Positions 17,660 through 26,387 of a stretch of DNA of 64,000 bases are shown here, piece by piece (within the stretch, counting starts at the first letter, position 1; each line of letters opens with the position of its first letter). The notes beneath the pieces were generated by a model. That model had not been told where the DNA came from. It was given only the letters and a program-made list of their open reading frames with translations, and searched no databases. Source of the DNA: JBDGYW01 sp964580055 (GTDB lineage Bacteria; Gemmatimonadota; Gemmatimonadetes; Gemmatimonadales; GWC2-71-9). The DNA is taken from assembly GCA_964580055.1 (NCBI GenBank), contig CAZOJI010000018.1, positions 1 through 64,000 on the forward strand, read 5' to 3'. A program made the translations under genes and the position numbers.

Positions 17660-18073
17660 GTGTCTTTCAATGTCCGCCGAGTCGACTACTTCAACACCAC
17701 CATCAAGGATCAGCCCGGGGAAGGCTACAAGATTCTGGACCAGCTGGCGGACCTCGGCCTCAACATGTTGGCTTTTACCGCCGTCCCTGTTGGCCCTACC
17801 CGCACTCAGCTCACCATATTCCCGGACGAAACGGCAAAGATGGAGGCGATAGGGCAGAGTGCAGGACTCACTCTCGAGGGACCCCACCCAGCCATTTTGG
17901 TGCAGGGAGATGACAGGCTGGGTGCGTTGGTGGGCATTCACGAAAAGCTCTACGAGGCAAGCGTAAACGTGTTCGCGGCCACAGCGGTCACGGACGGCTC
18001 GGGCAGGTATGGCTACATACTTTATGTGCGGCGCCAGGAGTACGAGAGAGCGGCCGCCGCTTTGGGAATCTGA
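17660..18073 (+). CDS. ACT-domain protein
   Basis: A 137-residue protein made of two ACT-like beta-alpha-beta units. ACT domains bind amino acids or other small ligands and usually regulate enzymes, but here there is no catalytic domain. The first unit (FNTTIKDQPGEGYKILDQL, VPVGPTRTQLTIFPDE) and the second (HPAILVQGDDRLGALVGIHEKL, VTDGSGRYGYILYVRRQ) are both visible. The open frame runs back to 17546 through repeat sequence; I choose GTG 17660 because GGAGG sits 6 nt before it. It converges on the small minus-strand ORF at 18096. Confidence 0.8.
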   Translation: MSFNVRRVDYFNTTIKDQPGEGYKILDQLADLGLNMLAFTAVPVGPTRTQLTIFPDETAKMEAIGQSAGLTLEGPHPAILVQGDDRLGALVGIHEKLYEASVNVFAATAVTDGSGRYGYILYVRRQEYERAAAALGI

Positions 18074-18095
18074 AGCCGGGCCGGCGTCAAAGATG

Positions 18096-18485
18096 CTAAA
18101 ATGCGGCGGAATCCCCTCGAGCGCTCCGTATCATGGTCGCTTCCAGTATCACCCTCTCAATGCCCTTAGGGAAGACCTCCCAATCACCGTTCTCGAATAG
18201 ATAGTCAGGGAACGCCGGAGGCAGCGGCGTGGCGAAACGTGGGTCCCGGAGAGCTGCTTCAAACAGGCGACCGGCCCGTGGAGCCGCTACTCGCTGGCGC
18301 CCGCTATGCGAGGCGGTTGCACTCGCCAGAGAATCAGGGTGGAGGTCCGTCATTACCATAATCCTGCTCAACTGCTCGCTGTAGACCGTCACAATTTGTC
18401 GGTACCGCTCCTCCGACGAGGATGGGCGTGGGGCGAGAGCGGATCTGAACGTTCCGCCGGAAATCACAGCGGACTGAAGGTCCAT
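18096..18485 (-). CDS. Small hypothetical protein downstream of a CPBP protease
   Basis: 129 codons that exactly fill the space between the convergent ACT gene (22 nt away) and the CPBP protease gene (12 nt upstream, same strand). The product is soluble, with no signal peptide or known domain; its centre (LHPDSLASATASHSGRQRV, PDYLFENGDWEVFPKGIERV) has normal protein composition. It has no Shine-Dalgarno, so it may rely on translation from the upstream gene. It could be a partner of the protease, but no function can be assigned. Confidence 0.45.
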   Translation of the reverse strand: MDLQSAVISGGTFRSALAPRPSSSEERYRQIVTVYSEQLSRIMVMTDLHPDSLASATASHSGRQRVAAPRAGRLFEAALRDPRFATPLPPAFPDYLFENGDWEVFPKGIERVILEATMIRSARGDSAAF

Positions 18486-18497
18486 TTGCAGTCACAC

Positions 18498-19133
18498 CTA
18501 CCAAAACGCCCACTGCTCCGTCACCAACACGAATACAGCCAGCGCCAGATTGGTCACTCCATGCGCCACGATGCAGGCATAGAGGCTCTTGGTGCGATAC
18601 AGCAGCAGGTTGTAAACCACGCCAGCCATCAGACCCACCAACCAGCGGTTGTGCTCGGACGCGAACAACAAAGAGGTGATCACGAACGACGGCCAGGTGA
18701 AGGTACCGATCGCAACCTTCTGGAAGTCCGCCCGTATGAGCCAGCGAATCAGGAACCCGCGCCAGAAGAGCTCTTCCATAATCGGGACGACCAAACTCGC
18801 GCCGAGCACCCGAAACCCAATCCAGAGAAAGACCCAAGGGGCGACGAGTCTATCGAAGGGATCGACCTCGGCAGGAGATGCGAATAGCGGGTAACGACCC
18901 TCCGGCAGCACCCACAGGACGAAGACGACAACCCCGACAACCACCGCGAGCCAGGTGGAGCGGATACCCAAGTCTGGATACCAGGGAACCAGCAGAATCA
19001 CCAGGGCCCCGACAGCCAAGGTCTTGAGGGGATAGAACCAGGGCCACCAGAAGCCCTCGCCTGGTTGAATGGCGGTAAGCACTAGGAAGAGCGCGAAAGG
19101 CGCAACATAGGCCACCCATGGATAACGGTCCAA
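18498..19133 (-). CDS. CPBP (CAAX/Abi type) intramembrane protease-like protein
   Basis: A 211-residue integral membrane protein of the CPBP family (glutamate-type intramembrane proteases, including the exosortase-associated CAAX-related subgroup). All three motifs are present: EELFWR (EExxxR), FASEHNRW (FxxxH) and HGVTNLA (HxxxN), within about six transmembrane helices. The start is a TTG at 19133 with AAAGG just upstream; no ATG fits in the frame. No exosortase or PEP-CTERM gene lies in the window, so its substrate is unknown. Confidence 0.82.
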   Translation of the reverse strand: MDRYPWVAYVAPFALFLVLTAIQPGEGFWWPWFYPLKTLAVGALVILLVPWYPDLGIRSTWLAVVVGVVVFVLWVLPEGRYPLFASPAEVDPFDRLVAPWVFLWIGFRVLGASLVVPIMEELFWRGFLIRWLIRADFQKVAIGTFTWPSFVITSLLFASEHNRWLVGLMAGVVYNLLLYRTKSLYACIVAHGVTNLALAVFVLVTEQWAFW

Positions 19134-19247
19134 AATGCCTTTGGCCCAACTCTTGGTCGACGAGTCAGTCAGCGTTCGATCTTCCGTAGTCTGCGTTGGT
19201 TGTTGCTACCTAGCACCCCCAGTGGCCACTGCGGTGCCCGGTTAATC

Positions 19248-19495
19248 TACTGCTTCAGTCGAATCTTCAAACCCGCCACCGGGTACATCATGAAGAAGAG
19301 ACAGACCGCGATGGGTATGGGCACCACGAGCGCGTCGTTCACAGAGATGGCGAGGCCATCCAGAAACTGAGTGACACCCGGCGCGACCCTGCCCAGTCCC
19401 TTGCCCGCGGCGATGCAGAGCAGAACTCAAATTGTGAGATACCTCTCAAAGAATCCCAGGCCCTTGGGTTCCTTCCTGATACAGGCTTCGGTCAT
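19248..19495 (-). pseudogene. acr3: Remnant of an ACR3-type arsenite efflux gene
   Basis: Starting 8 nt after arsC with a good ribosome site (gggga), the frame reads KGLGFFERYLTI, then a TGA stop where ACR3 proteins have Trp (RYLTLWV), then continues in the same frame VLLCIAAGKGLGRVAPGVTQ and AVCLFFMMYPVAGLKIRLKQ before a second stop. This is clearly the first two helices of an ACR3 arsenite permease; the other eight helices are absent. So both a nonsense change and a 3' deletion are present. Other genes here use TGA as stop, so recoding is not the explanation. Confidence 0.85.
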
Positions 19496-19503
19496 TATCC
19501 CCG

Positions 19504-19986
19504 CTAGCCGTCCAGGTCCAGCAGCGCACCGGGCAGCGTCTCGACAAACGCCTTGATCTCGTCGCGCACGCGGACGTAGTGCGCCACCGCCTCAGTCTCG
19601 TTGGCCGCCGTCTTCGCCAGCGCCGGCGGATCGTCGAAGCCCCTGTGCACGACCTTGGCTTTTCCCGGAAACAGGGGACAGGTCTCGTGCGCATGGCTGC
19701 ACACCGTGACTACGTAGTCAAAATCGATGTCGAGCACGTCGTCCACTATCTTCGATTCCTGACCGGAGATGTCTATGCCTACCTCGGCCATCACCTTCAC
19801 AGCAACCGGGTCGAGGCCGCGCGCGACGATACCCGCGGAATAGGCATCTATGGAGTCACTCTTGACCGCCCTGGCCCATCCTTCCGCCATCTGGCTGCGG
19901 CACGAGTTACCGGTGCAGAGGAAGAGAACCTTCAGCCGCTCTCCGCTCGTAGTTTCCGAATCTCTATCGGCCATCAGCTTACTCAC
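19504..19986 (-). CDS. arsC: Arsenate reductase, low-molecular-weight phosphatase type
   Basis: Reduces arsenate to arsenite by a thioredoxin-coupled Cys mechanism. The 160-residue protein opens its domain with VLFLCTGNSCRSQMAEGW, the CX5R P-loop, and has the redox Cys pair in VTVCSHAHETCP. It appears complete. It sits between an eroded arsR (6 nt upstream) and an eroded acr3 (8 nt downstream), so the enzyme would make arsenite with no local exporter. ATG 19986 or the ATG four codons later could be the start. Confidence 0.93.
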   Translation of the reverse strand: MSKLMADRDSETTSGERLKVLFLCTGNSCRSQMAEGWARAVKSDSIDAYSAGIVARGLDPVAVKVMAEVGIDISGQESKIVDDVLDIDFDYVVTVCSHAHETCPLFPGKAKVVHRGFDDPPALAKTAANETEAVAHYVRVRDEIKAFVETLPGALLDLDG

Positions 19987-19992
19987 TCCCTA

Positions 19993-20274
19993 TCATGTTC
20001 GTATCGATTCCGGTCGATTCCGTTCATTCTGCTTTGCCTCCAGTACCTCTACCGTGGCCTTCACCTCTTGTGCACTCATACCGCACAGTTCTTCCACTGC
20101 AACAGTGCGAAGCCGTCTCACGCACGTCCTGTCTCGAGCTACCTGCTCGTCTCCCCGGAACTGCCCTCACATCGACTCCTGGTACACGTTCGTGTCAGCC
20201 GTATGATCGACAGCGTAGTGAACCCAACGCCCTTGCCCCGTTCGCCAGTCCCACGCCGCACCGTGAAAGCAGGA
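19993..20274 (-). pseudogene. arsR: Remnant of an ArsR-family repressor
   Basis: Between the aminotransferase and arsC, conceptual translation in different frames gives typical ArsR pieces: TGQGRWVHYAVDH (the wing strand; ArsR proteins have GRWVHYRLD), ending at a stop, then VEELCGMSAQEVKATVEVLE in another stretch that closes 6 nt before arsC. The DNA-binding helices are not recognisable. Frameshifts or stops separate the parts, so no functional repressor can be made. The second stretch is less certain than the first. Confidence 0.55.
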
Positions 20275-20298
20275 TAAACGACACCCTGGTTCACTACT

Positions 20299-21432
20299 TC
20301 AAACCACCTTTTCGAGGGCCGCAAACAGCCGGTCGATTTCCTCGTCGTTGGTGTACAGATGCGGAGCCACCCGAACCGACTCGCCCCTTACGCTTACATA
20401 CACCTTGTCCTTTGCCAACAGGTTGGGTAGCTCGCCGGAGAACCCGCCCGGCTTCGTCACGCCGATCATGTGTGGCGCCCTGAAATCGCGCTCGGCCACG
20501 AGCAATCCCATTCCCCGCGCTCGGTCGGCAATAGCGTCGGTCTTCGAGCGCAGCGTCTCTGCGATTTCTTCGACTCCCCAATCCAGAATCTGTTCCAGGG
20601 CCGCCGCCGCTATCGGTGAGAGTATGAAGTTGCTGACCTCTCCGACGTCGTAACGCCTTGCGCCGGGTTGGTAACCCTCCTGGTAGTCGACGAGACGGGA
20701 AAAGTCCTCGGAACCGGCTCGATTGAGCCAGTTCTCTTCCAGCGCAAAGCCGTGCTGCCACTCGGGGGCGACATAGCAGAAACCCATGCTGTAGGGTCCG
20801 AGCAACCACTTGTGAGAAATCGCGGCAATGAAATCCGGCTTTATGTCGGCAACTGAAAACGGCACCGCCCCGAGCGACTGCGCGCCGTCGATGACCAGTG
20901 CCGCACCGACCGATCGGCACCTTTCACCGATTTTCACCAGGTCCACGACGGTTCCGTCGGTCCAGTGATTGTTGGCCGTTGCGACAATTGCGGTGTCGGC
21001 GTCAATCTGCTCCAGGATCGCTGCTGTCCAGTCGTGGTCCGCCGGCCGCAGTACGGTCTCGAGCTTCGCGTTCTTCGAGGCGGCGAGGTTCATCCAGCTG
21101 TACACGTTGGACGGAAACTGGTCCTGTGACACCAAGATCTTCTGATTCGCCTCAATTGGAAGATTCTTCGCCGCCAGCCCTATGCCGTATGAGGCAGCGG
21201 GAACGATTGCGACGTCATCGGGTGAACAGCCTACCAGCCGTGAGAACAGGATGCGCAGTTTTTCGACCGATTCGAAGAAGTGGTCCGGTTTGATCGTCCA
21301 GGGGGTCTTCTTGGCCGCGATGGCGTCGCCGCCGGCTCGCGCCGCCGCCTTCAAGAGCGGCGAAGTGTATGCACAGTTCAGATAGGCGTGGTCGTCGGGT
21401 AAATCGAACAGATGGCGTTGGTCAGGTATCAT
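20299..21432 (-). CDS. Class V aminotransferase / cysteine desulfurase-like PLP enzyme
   Basis: 377-residue PLP-dependent fold-type I enzyme. The PLP Lys is in AISHKWLLGPYSMGF, the cofactor Asp in LVIDGAQSLGAV, and the C-terminal domain has the MIGVTKPGG and SVRGESVRVAPHLYT features. The sequence is of the NifS-like/kynureninase-like group without the flexible Cys loop of true desulfurases, so the substrate is open. The long frame starts at 21561, but ATG 21432 follows AGGAG and matches family length. Not obviously linked in function to the ars remnants downstream. Confidence 0.88.
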   Translation of the reverse strand: MIPDQRHLFDLPDDHAYLNCAYTSPLLKAAARAGGDAIAAKKTPWTIKPDHFFESVEKLRILFSRLVGCSPDDVAIVPAASYGIGLAAKNLPIEANQKILVSQDQFPSNVYSWMNLAASKNAKLETVLRPADHDWTAAILEQIDADTAIVATANNHWTDGTVVDLVKIGERCRSVGAALVIDGAQSLGAVPFSVADIKPDFIAAISHKWLLGPYSMGFCYVAPEWQHGFALEENWLNRAGSEDFSRLVDYQEGYQPGARRYDVGEVSNFILSPIAAAALEQILDWGVEEIAETLRSKTDAIADRARGMGLLVAERDFRAPHMIGVTKPGGFSGELPNLLAKDKVYVSVRGESVRVAPHLYTNDEEIDRLFAALEKVV

Positions 21433-22178
21433 GAAGCACTCCTGGCGAATCCTGCGAGTCTTTTTTACGGTCTGCGACGTGGGCAAGAGAAGGGTAGCAC
21501 ATTGTAGCGCATCCGGAAGTCGGAGCGCCTGAGAGTTAGGTGCTCTGGAGGGGCGGCACACCCGCTTGCAGTTCAGCGATCAACGGGTGTTGCCGGACGG
21601 CCAGGCCTGGCCGCGTTGCTACCCGCCTAGGAGACGACCGAACTAGTCCGCTCGTCTCCCGGCACTGCAACCTTCACTGCTGTGGGACCAAATGCCCACT
21701 TCCAGCTCCCGCGGCACGAGACAATGTCCTGCACCACAGGACTCTAAACCAACCACGCGGCGGATTCGAGCGCCTGCCACCAACCTGGTATTGGCGTTGT
21801 AAGCCTCTGTATCACAATTACTTGCGATTTGTGACAGTGACATGGGCCACCCAGCTCAAACTGTTCGCATGCTTCGGCACAAAGATTGACTTAGGGGACT
21901 TTCCGAAAGAAGTCAGCGCACTCTTCAACCGATGGCGCGAACACATGACGAACAGTCACGCACAGTGCGGGATGAGATGGGTGGGTTGTGCGGGGCCGAA
22001 AGAACAGGAGCACTCCCATCTCGACGACGGGCAAAATGAGGTGTCGCGCCGGGAGCAGCAGTCGGCTGGTGCAATCGTAGCAACTCGGTCTTGGAGAGCG
22101 CCGCGGACGTTATTGCGTTTGAGGACGCTGCAACGATGATCGACTCATAACGGAAGGGCGAGAAGGAGAGGAAGAAAA
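21433..22178. other. 746-nt gap without a supportable gene
   Basis: This gap between divergent genes holds a long plus-strand frame without stops (21540-22139), but its translation is Cys/Arg/Trp-rich, has no start signal and matches no family I know. A tRNA-like anticodon loop and a GATTCGA-like string near 21740-21780 do not fold into a cloverleaf. The final 40 nt hold the Shine-Dalgarno of the TorF-like gene (ggagaggaag). Part may be an eroded gene. Confidence 0.5.
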
Positions 22179-22988
22179 ATGGGTAATCGTATGAGTTCCA
22201 TTTGGCTGGCACTGGTGCTGATCTTGTTCTTGGCCGTCCCGGGAAAAGCTCAAATCGCTGTCTCCGCGGAGATGGCCGCGAACTCGGCATACGACTGGCG
22301 CGGCATTACGCTCGTAGATCAAGCCGTTCTTCAACCCGCGGCATCAGTCGCGTTCACCGGGTTCAGTTTTGGAGCTTGGGCAAACGTAGAGACAATCGCA
22401 CCCGACGGGCACGACCACTGGGGAATGTTGGGCGAGCATGAGAGCGGTTTGGGCGAAGTGGATATCTGGGCCGAGTACGGGAAATCGATAGATACTCCCG
22501 GGGTCGGTTTGGATTTGGCGTTCGGCGGAATCTACTACTTCTTTCCCGTGCCCGATGGCGACAACACCCACACGACCGAACTTTATGGTCGCTTCGGAAT
22601 CGACCATCCCTTGCTGCCCGTCATGCCCTCTGTTACCGCCTACTACGACGTTGACGCGGTTGACGGTCTGTACCTCGAAGGAAGTGTGGGATACGAGATC
22701 GAGGCGAGCCATACCATCACCTTAGAGCTGCACTCGGTAACGGGCTACTCGGTGAGTCAGGGGGGACTGGGAGGTTACTTTGCTGAGAACGGCCTCACTC
22801 ACAGCGAATTGACGACCGCCGTCGCACTAGCTGCCGGACCCGTACACATCGTTCCTGCAGCGCACTTCCAGCTTTCGATAGACGAAGCCACCAAGCATCA
22901 CGGGGACAACACCAAGTTCTGGTTCGGTTTGGGTGTGAGCTGGCACGGCGTGCTACCAACCGTGGCAAACTCTTCGGGCAATCATTGA
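22179..22988 (+). CDS. TorF-like putative outer-membrane protein
   Basis: A 269-residue exported beta-strand protein. A signal peptide (LALVLILFLAVPGKAQ) is followed by the pattern of the TorF/Gcw_chp putative porin family: SAYDWRGITLVDQAVLQPAASV near the start, alternating amphipathic strands with aromatic girdles (GIYYFFPV, AYYDVDAVDGLYLEGSVGYE), and a C-terminal strand with FWFGLGVSWH. It has a strong Shine-Dalgarno. Transport specificity is unknown. It stands alone and converges on the histidine kinase gene. Confidence 0.8.
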   Translation: MGNRMSSIWLALVLILFLAVPGKAQIAVSAEMAANSAYDWRGITLVDQAVLQPAASVAFTGFSFGAWANVETIAPDGHDHWGMLGEHESGLGEVDIWAEYGKSIDTPGVGLDLAFGGIYYFFPVPDGDNTHTTELYGRFGIDHPLLPVMPSVTAYYDVDAVDGLYLEGSVGYEIEASHTITLELHSVTGYSVSQGGLGGYFAENGLTHSELTTAVALAAGPVHIVPAAHFQLSIDEATKHHGDNTKFWFGLGVSWHGVLPTVANSSGNH

Positions 22989-23075
22989 CCGAGGTTACCG
23001 GAACGTAGGCCATGGAGAGGGCTGAGCAAAGCGGCCGAGGCCCTCGTCCGCGCGGTGCTAAGCGGCTTACTCCGT

Positions 23076-25415
23076 TCACGTTCCGTGATCTCGATCCAGT
23101 ATTTCTCGTACTCGCACCGCGAGTTGATCGCGACGGTAGGGCTTTTCGAGGAGATCGATGCCGCTGTCGAGTCGCCCGGCGTGGCATACGGCGTTCTCAA
23201 TGTATCCGGATGCGTAGAGCACTCGCAGCGAAGGATTCCATGTTTGCGCTTCCCTGGCGAGATCATGGCCGCTCTTCCCACCGGGAAGTACGACATCGGT
23301 GAAGAGCAGATCGATCGTGCGACCTTGAGCACTGCACAAGACCTCAAGGGCCTCGGATGCGTCGCCGGCAACCAGGACGTTGTATCCCAACTGCCTCAAG
23401 AGGTATGCTGAAAGTTTTCGCACGGCCGGGTCGTCTTCCACTACTAGAACAGTCTCACCATTGCCGCGGGGCGCTTCCTCGGGCGAAAGGCCGCTACGAA
23501 TGGAGAGATGGCTCTTTTCGCGATCGATCAATCGGGGAATGTATAGTCGTACGGTCGTGCCTTCTCCCAGCTCGGAGTAGATCTTGATGTGGCCACCCGA
23601 CTGCTTCACGAACCCGTAGACCATGCTGAGCCCCAGGCCACTTCCCTTTCCCACCTCCTTGGTGGTGAAGAAAGGCTCGAAGGCCCGTTCTTTCATGTCC
23701 TCAGTCATGCCCTCGCCGGTATCGGTGAGCGCAATCATGACATATTGCCCGTGTTCAACATCTTCATGTGCTTCCACATACTCTTCGTCCAAGCGCGTGT
23801 TTGCGGTCTCGATTGTCAGGCGGCCACCTCCCGGCATCGCATCGCGCGCATTGATAGCAAGATTCAGAATCACGTTCTGAAGCTGGATCGGGTCGACCTT
23901 GCAACTCCACAGACCATCGGCTCCGACCAGCTCGACTTCTATCGTCTCACCCAATGTGCGTTGCAGCAGGTCCTCCATGTCGGAAAGCAGCTTGTTGGCG
24001 TCGACCTTTTCGGGCCGGAGAGGCTGCTTGCGGGAATAGGCGAGCAACTGGTGGGTGAGTGCGGCCCCTCTGCCGGCCGCCCGGCTGGCTTCTTCCAGCA
24101 AGCGGGAAGCAGTCTCGTCGTCAAGGTCCGACTCCCTCAATAGTTCTATGGCTCCAGTTATCACAGTCAGCAAGTTATTGAAGTCGTGTGCGACACCGCC
24201 GGTGAGTTGGCCTATTGCCTCCAGCTTCTGGGCCTGGCGGAGCCGTTCTTCCCTATCCCGCTCTTCGGTCACATCTCTGACGATGGCCACAAAGACCGGC
24301 GGGTCCTCGGCGGCCGAGTATTGAATGGAACCCTCGAACGGATACTCGGTACCGTCTTTGCGCCTGTTACGACCGTCAACGTAGAGATGCGACACGCCGA
24401 AACTGACGAGCGTCTGCAGATCGCGGCGGAACCTATCCTCATCGAGGTTGACGACGTAGTCGAGCGGTGTTTTGCCGTGGATAGGCTCGTTCTCGTCAAT
24501 CTGAAGGTTGCGGCGTGCGGTGCCGTTGATCTGGACCAGTCCGAGATTCTCAGCGTGGAAGACGTAGATCTCATTGGTGGAGTCGTTCAACAATCTTCCG
24601 AGCCGTTCGCTCAAACTCCTGGTCTGGCGGGTTTGCACTTCGTGTCGTGCTCGCACGCTTCCGGTCGCCACATTCAGCAACTCCGCGAGCCTCCCGATTT
24701 CGTCGCGCCGGTACACACGAACGGGTGCGCTGTAGTCACCGCGGCTCACTCTCGCCATGCCCAGTTCTATCTCGGCAAGAGGGCGGTAGAATCGTTGCCG
24801 CAGCCATATTATCGCCGCGAGAATCAGCACTGCCGCGACGACCGACCAGAACACGATCGCCGCGCGTAGCCGGGTTGCCAGTGCGGCGGAGTCTCGTTGC
24901 CGTTGCAGCAGCAGTTGGAGACCGCCCTGTTGGGCGGCGGCCAGGCGTGCCTGAAGGTTGACTCGAAGCGTTGCGGCCCGGTCCAGCAAACCCAGCGCTG
25001 CATTGACTCGTCCTTCGCTATGGTTCGCGAGCGCCTCATTGAGGACACCAGTGAGCTCCGATTCGAGAGCCGCCGCCGCCGCGAGATCGACTCTCATCTC
25101 AGTGGGCAGACCGTGCAGCACAGACGCGGAGGCAACGGCCCTGTCCTCGATACGTGCAACCCACCTTCGGCCCAACTCGGGCGGGGCATCTTCATCTCCC
25201 GTCACGATGCGGGTCAGTTGGGCAATCGCTGTGTCGACGACCGCGGCCCGTTCGCCAAGACCCTCGTACTCCCTGACCAGTCGATCCGTATCCTCAACCA
25301 TGGAACGCGTATCCCTCACAACCGTGAGCGATACCGCAGTGAGTGTCGCAAGCACGAAAACTGCAGCGGCAGTCGCCAGTATTCGGAACGTAGTGCGCAG
25401 GGAGAGTGGCTGCAT
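23076..25415 (-). CDS. Hybrid sensor histidine kinase with receiver domain
   Basis: 779-residue two-component sensor. Order: transmembrane helix (about 10-32), a helical periplasmic region, a second helix (about 187-206), HAMP, PAS (about 285-395, with SIQYSAAEDPPVFVAIVRD), dimerisation/phosphoacceptor region with His in GGVAHDFNNLLT, HATPase (NARDAMPGGG, DTGEGM, GKGSGLGLSMVYG), and a C-terminal receiver (VVEDDPAVR, acceptor Asp in LLFTDVVLPGG, Lys in LLEKPY). The kinase region is of the HDFNNLL type that often signals to a separate response regulator; none is nearby. It begins 3 nt after a binding-protein remnant, suggesting they once acted as a receptor-sensor pair. Confidence 0.93.
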   Translation of the reverse strand: MQPLSLRTTFRILATAAAVFVLATLTAVSLTVVRDTRSMVEDTDRLVREYEGLGERAAVVDTAIAQLTRIVTGDEDAPPELGRRWVARIEDRAVASASVLHGLPTEMRVDLAAAAALESELTGVLNEALANHSEGRVNAALGLLDRAATLRVNLQARLAAAQQGGLQLLLQRQRDSAALATRLRAAIVFWSVVAAVLILAAIIWLRQRFYRPLAEIELGMARVSRGDYSAPVRVYRRDEIGRLAELLNVATGSVRARHEVQTRQTRSLSERLGRLLNDSTNEIYVFHAENLGLVQINGTARRNLQIDENEPIHGKTPLDYVVNLDEDRFRRDLQTLVSFGVSHLYVDGRNRRKDGTEYPFEGSIQYSAAEDPPVFVAIVRDVTEERDREERLRQAQKLEAIGQLTGGVAHDFNNLLTVITGAIELLRESDLDDETASRLLEEASRAAGRGAALTHQLLAYSRKQPLRPEKVDANKLLSDMEDLLQRTLGETIEVELVGADGLWSCKVDPIQLQNVILNLAINARDAMPGGGRLTIETANTRLDEEYVEAHEDVEHGQYVMIALTDTGEGMTEDMKERAFEPFFTTKEVGKGSGLGLSMVYGFVKQSGGHIKIYSELGEGTTVRLYIPRLIDREKSHLSIRSGLSPEEAPRGNGETVLVVEDDPAVRKLSAYLLRQLGYNVLVAGDASEALEVLCSAQGRTIDLLFTDVVLPGGKSGHDLAREAQTWNPSLRVLYASGYIENAVCHAGRLDSGIDLLEKPYRRDQLAVRVREILDRDHGT

Positions 25416-25418
25416 GGT

Positions 25419-26064
25419 CTAGCCTGGGAGACCGTCGGCCTTGATCATGTGCAGCGGTGGCGTTCGCTCGTCATTGAACGAAATTGGTCCGGTCATGCCC
25501 ATATACGGTTCCCTACTCTCCCCCAACCCAGGCAGGTAGCCGTGTATGGCGGAACTTCTGGGGCCACCTTCCCGGACCGCGGTTGCCAGCAAGAGGATCG
25601 CGGCGTGGAACAGGGGCTCACTGTACGTAGGCCACCTTCCGACCAGCGATGTGAAGCGGTCCACGTACCGCATCGAAATGGAGTCAGATGACGCTGGACC
25701 CCAGAATACGGTCAAGCAGATCTGGTTCAAGGACGATCGCACCTGGTCCCTGTTGGCCTCTTCGAGCAGCAACCAGTAGCCATACTCGTCCGTCACGAAG
25801 AACGCGGTGAGACTCCGTGCATCGAGATCATCCGCCACGAATTGCCTCTGTTTCAGGATCGTCCAGATCCCCGGTTGTGTCGTACGCGAAGCTGATTCCA
25901 AGCATTCCCCTGTCCGCCGATGCACTCCCGGCCACTTCAATGAAGCGACGCGCTGACGGTCGAGCCCCTATGCCAACGACGACGTCTGCCTGATTGGTGT
26001 CGCTGGCGGACACGCAGGCCAGCACAATCGCCGCGGCAGCGAAAGAACGCAGAATCGAGACCAT
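25419..26064 (-). pseudogene. Frameshifted periplasmic binding-protein (Peripla_BP_6/LivK-like) gene
   Basis: Two overlapping frames encode parts of one exported ligand-binding protein. From 26064 there is a signal peptide (SFAAAAIVLACVSA), ADVVVGIGARPSARRFIEVAG and SFAYDTTGDLDDPETEA; this frame stops at 25828. From about 25850 the next frame continues FVADDLDARSLTAFFVTDEYGYWLL and ends MTGPISFNDERTPPLHMIKADG, the usual C-terminal strand of LivK-like proteins. One base shift near 25846-25856 would join them. Even joined, it is only about 215 residues against some 350-400 for the family, so an internal part is also gone. It directly precedes the sensor kinase. Confidence 0.65.
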
Positions 26065-26387
26065 ATAGAGTGCAGTAGATCACGCAGCAAGCATTATCGC
26101 ATAATATGTCGAGGTCATGAGGTAACAAAAAGCATAATGGACCTGAATCTCGAGTTTCTGGGTGGCCGCGGCCAATGGCCTTCCTCCCTCTTGGTGCCGC
26201 GCAGGACAGCCGTGGACGCTGCAACGGTCGAGAGCGGGCATTGGCAATCGACGCGATACACCGACCGGCGATTGGCGCAGACACCTCCGAACCTTATCTT
26301 ATCCTGCGAGGATTCATCATAACACCGCACCACCCATGCGGTTGGATTGCACACGGGCGTTTTCACCGGAACAAGCCAGGAGTTCCC

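Noticed and set aside
18306..18887. A 193-codon plus-strand ORF across the CPBP protease gene
   Set aside because: It is antisense to a gene with all three protease motifs and shows no domain of its own.
19248..19495. TGA read as Trp in the acr3 frame (recoding)
   Set aside because: TGA is used as a stop in many genes here, and the acr3 frame ends at a second stop after two helices, so it is a pseudogene.
21735..21790. A tRNA-like string: CTCTAAA (an anticodon loop for CTA, as in tRNA-Pyl or an amber suppressor) followed by GATTCGA
   Set aside because: The flanking bases do not pair to give an anticodon stem, no acceptor stem or D arm fits, and there is no pylS gene or sign of in-frame TAG use.
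21540..22139. A 199-codon plus-strand ORF as a gene
   Set aside because: Odd Cys/Arg/Trp composition, no ribosome site, no family match and a competing minus-strand frame; left as a gap.
23000..23075. A terminator between the TorF-like gene and the histidine kinase (gagggc/gccctc)
   Set aside because: The pairing is only 6 bp over a long loop and no T-tract follows on either strand.
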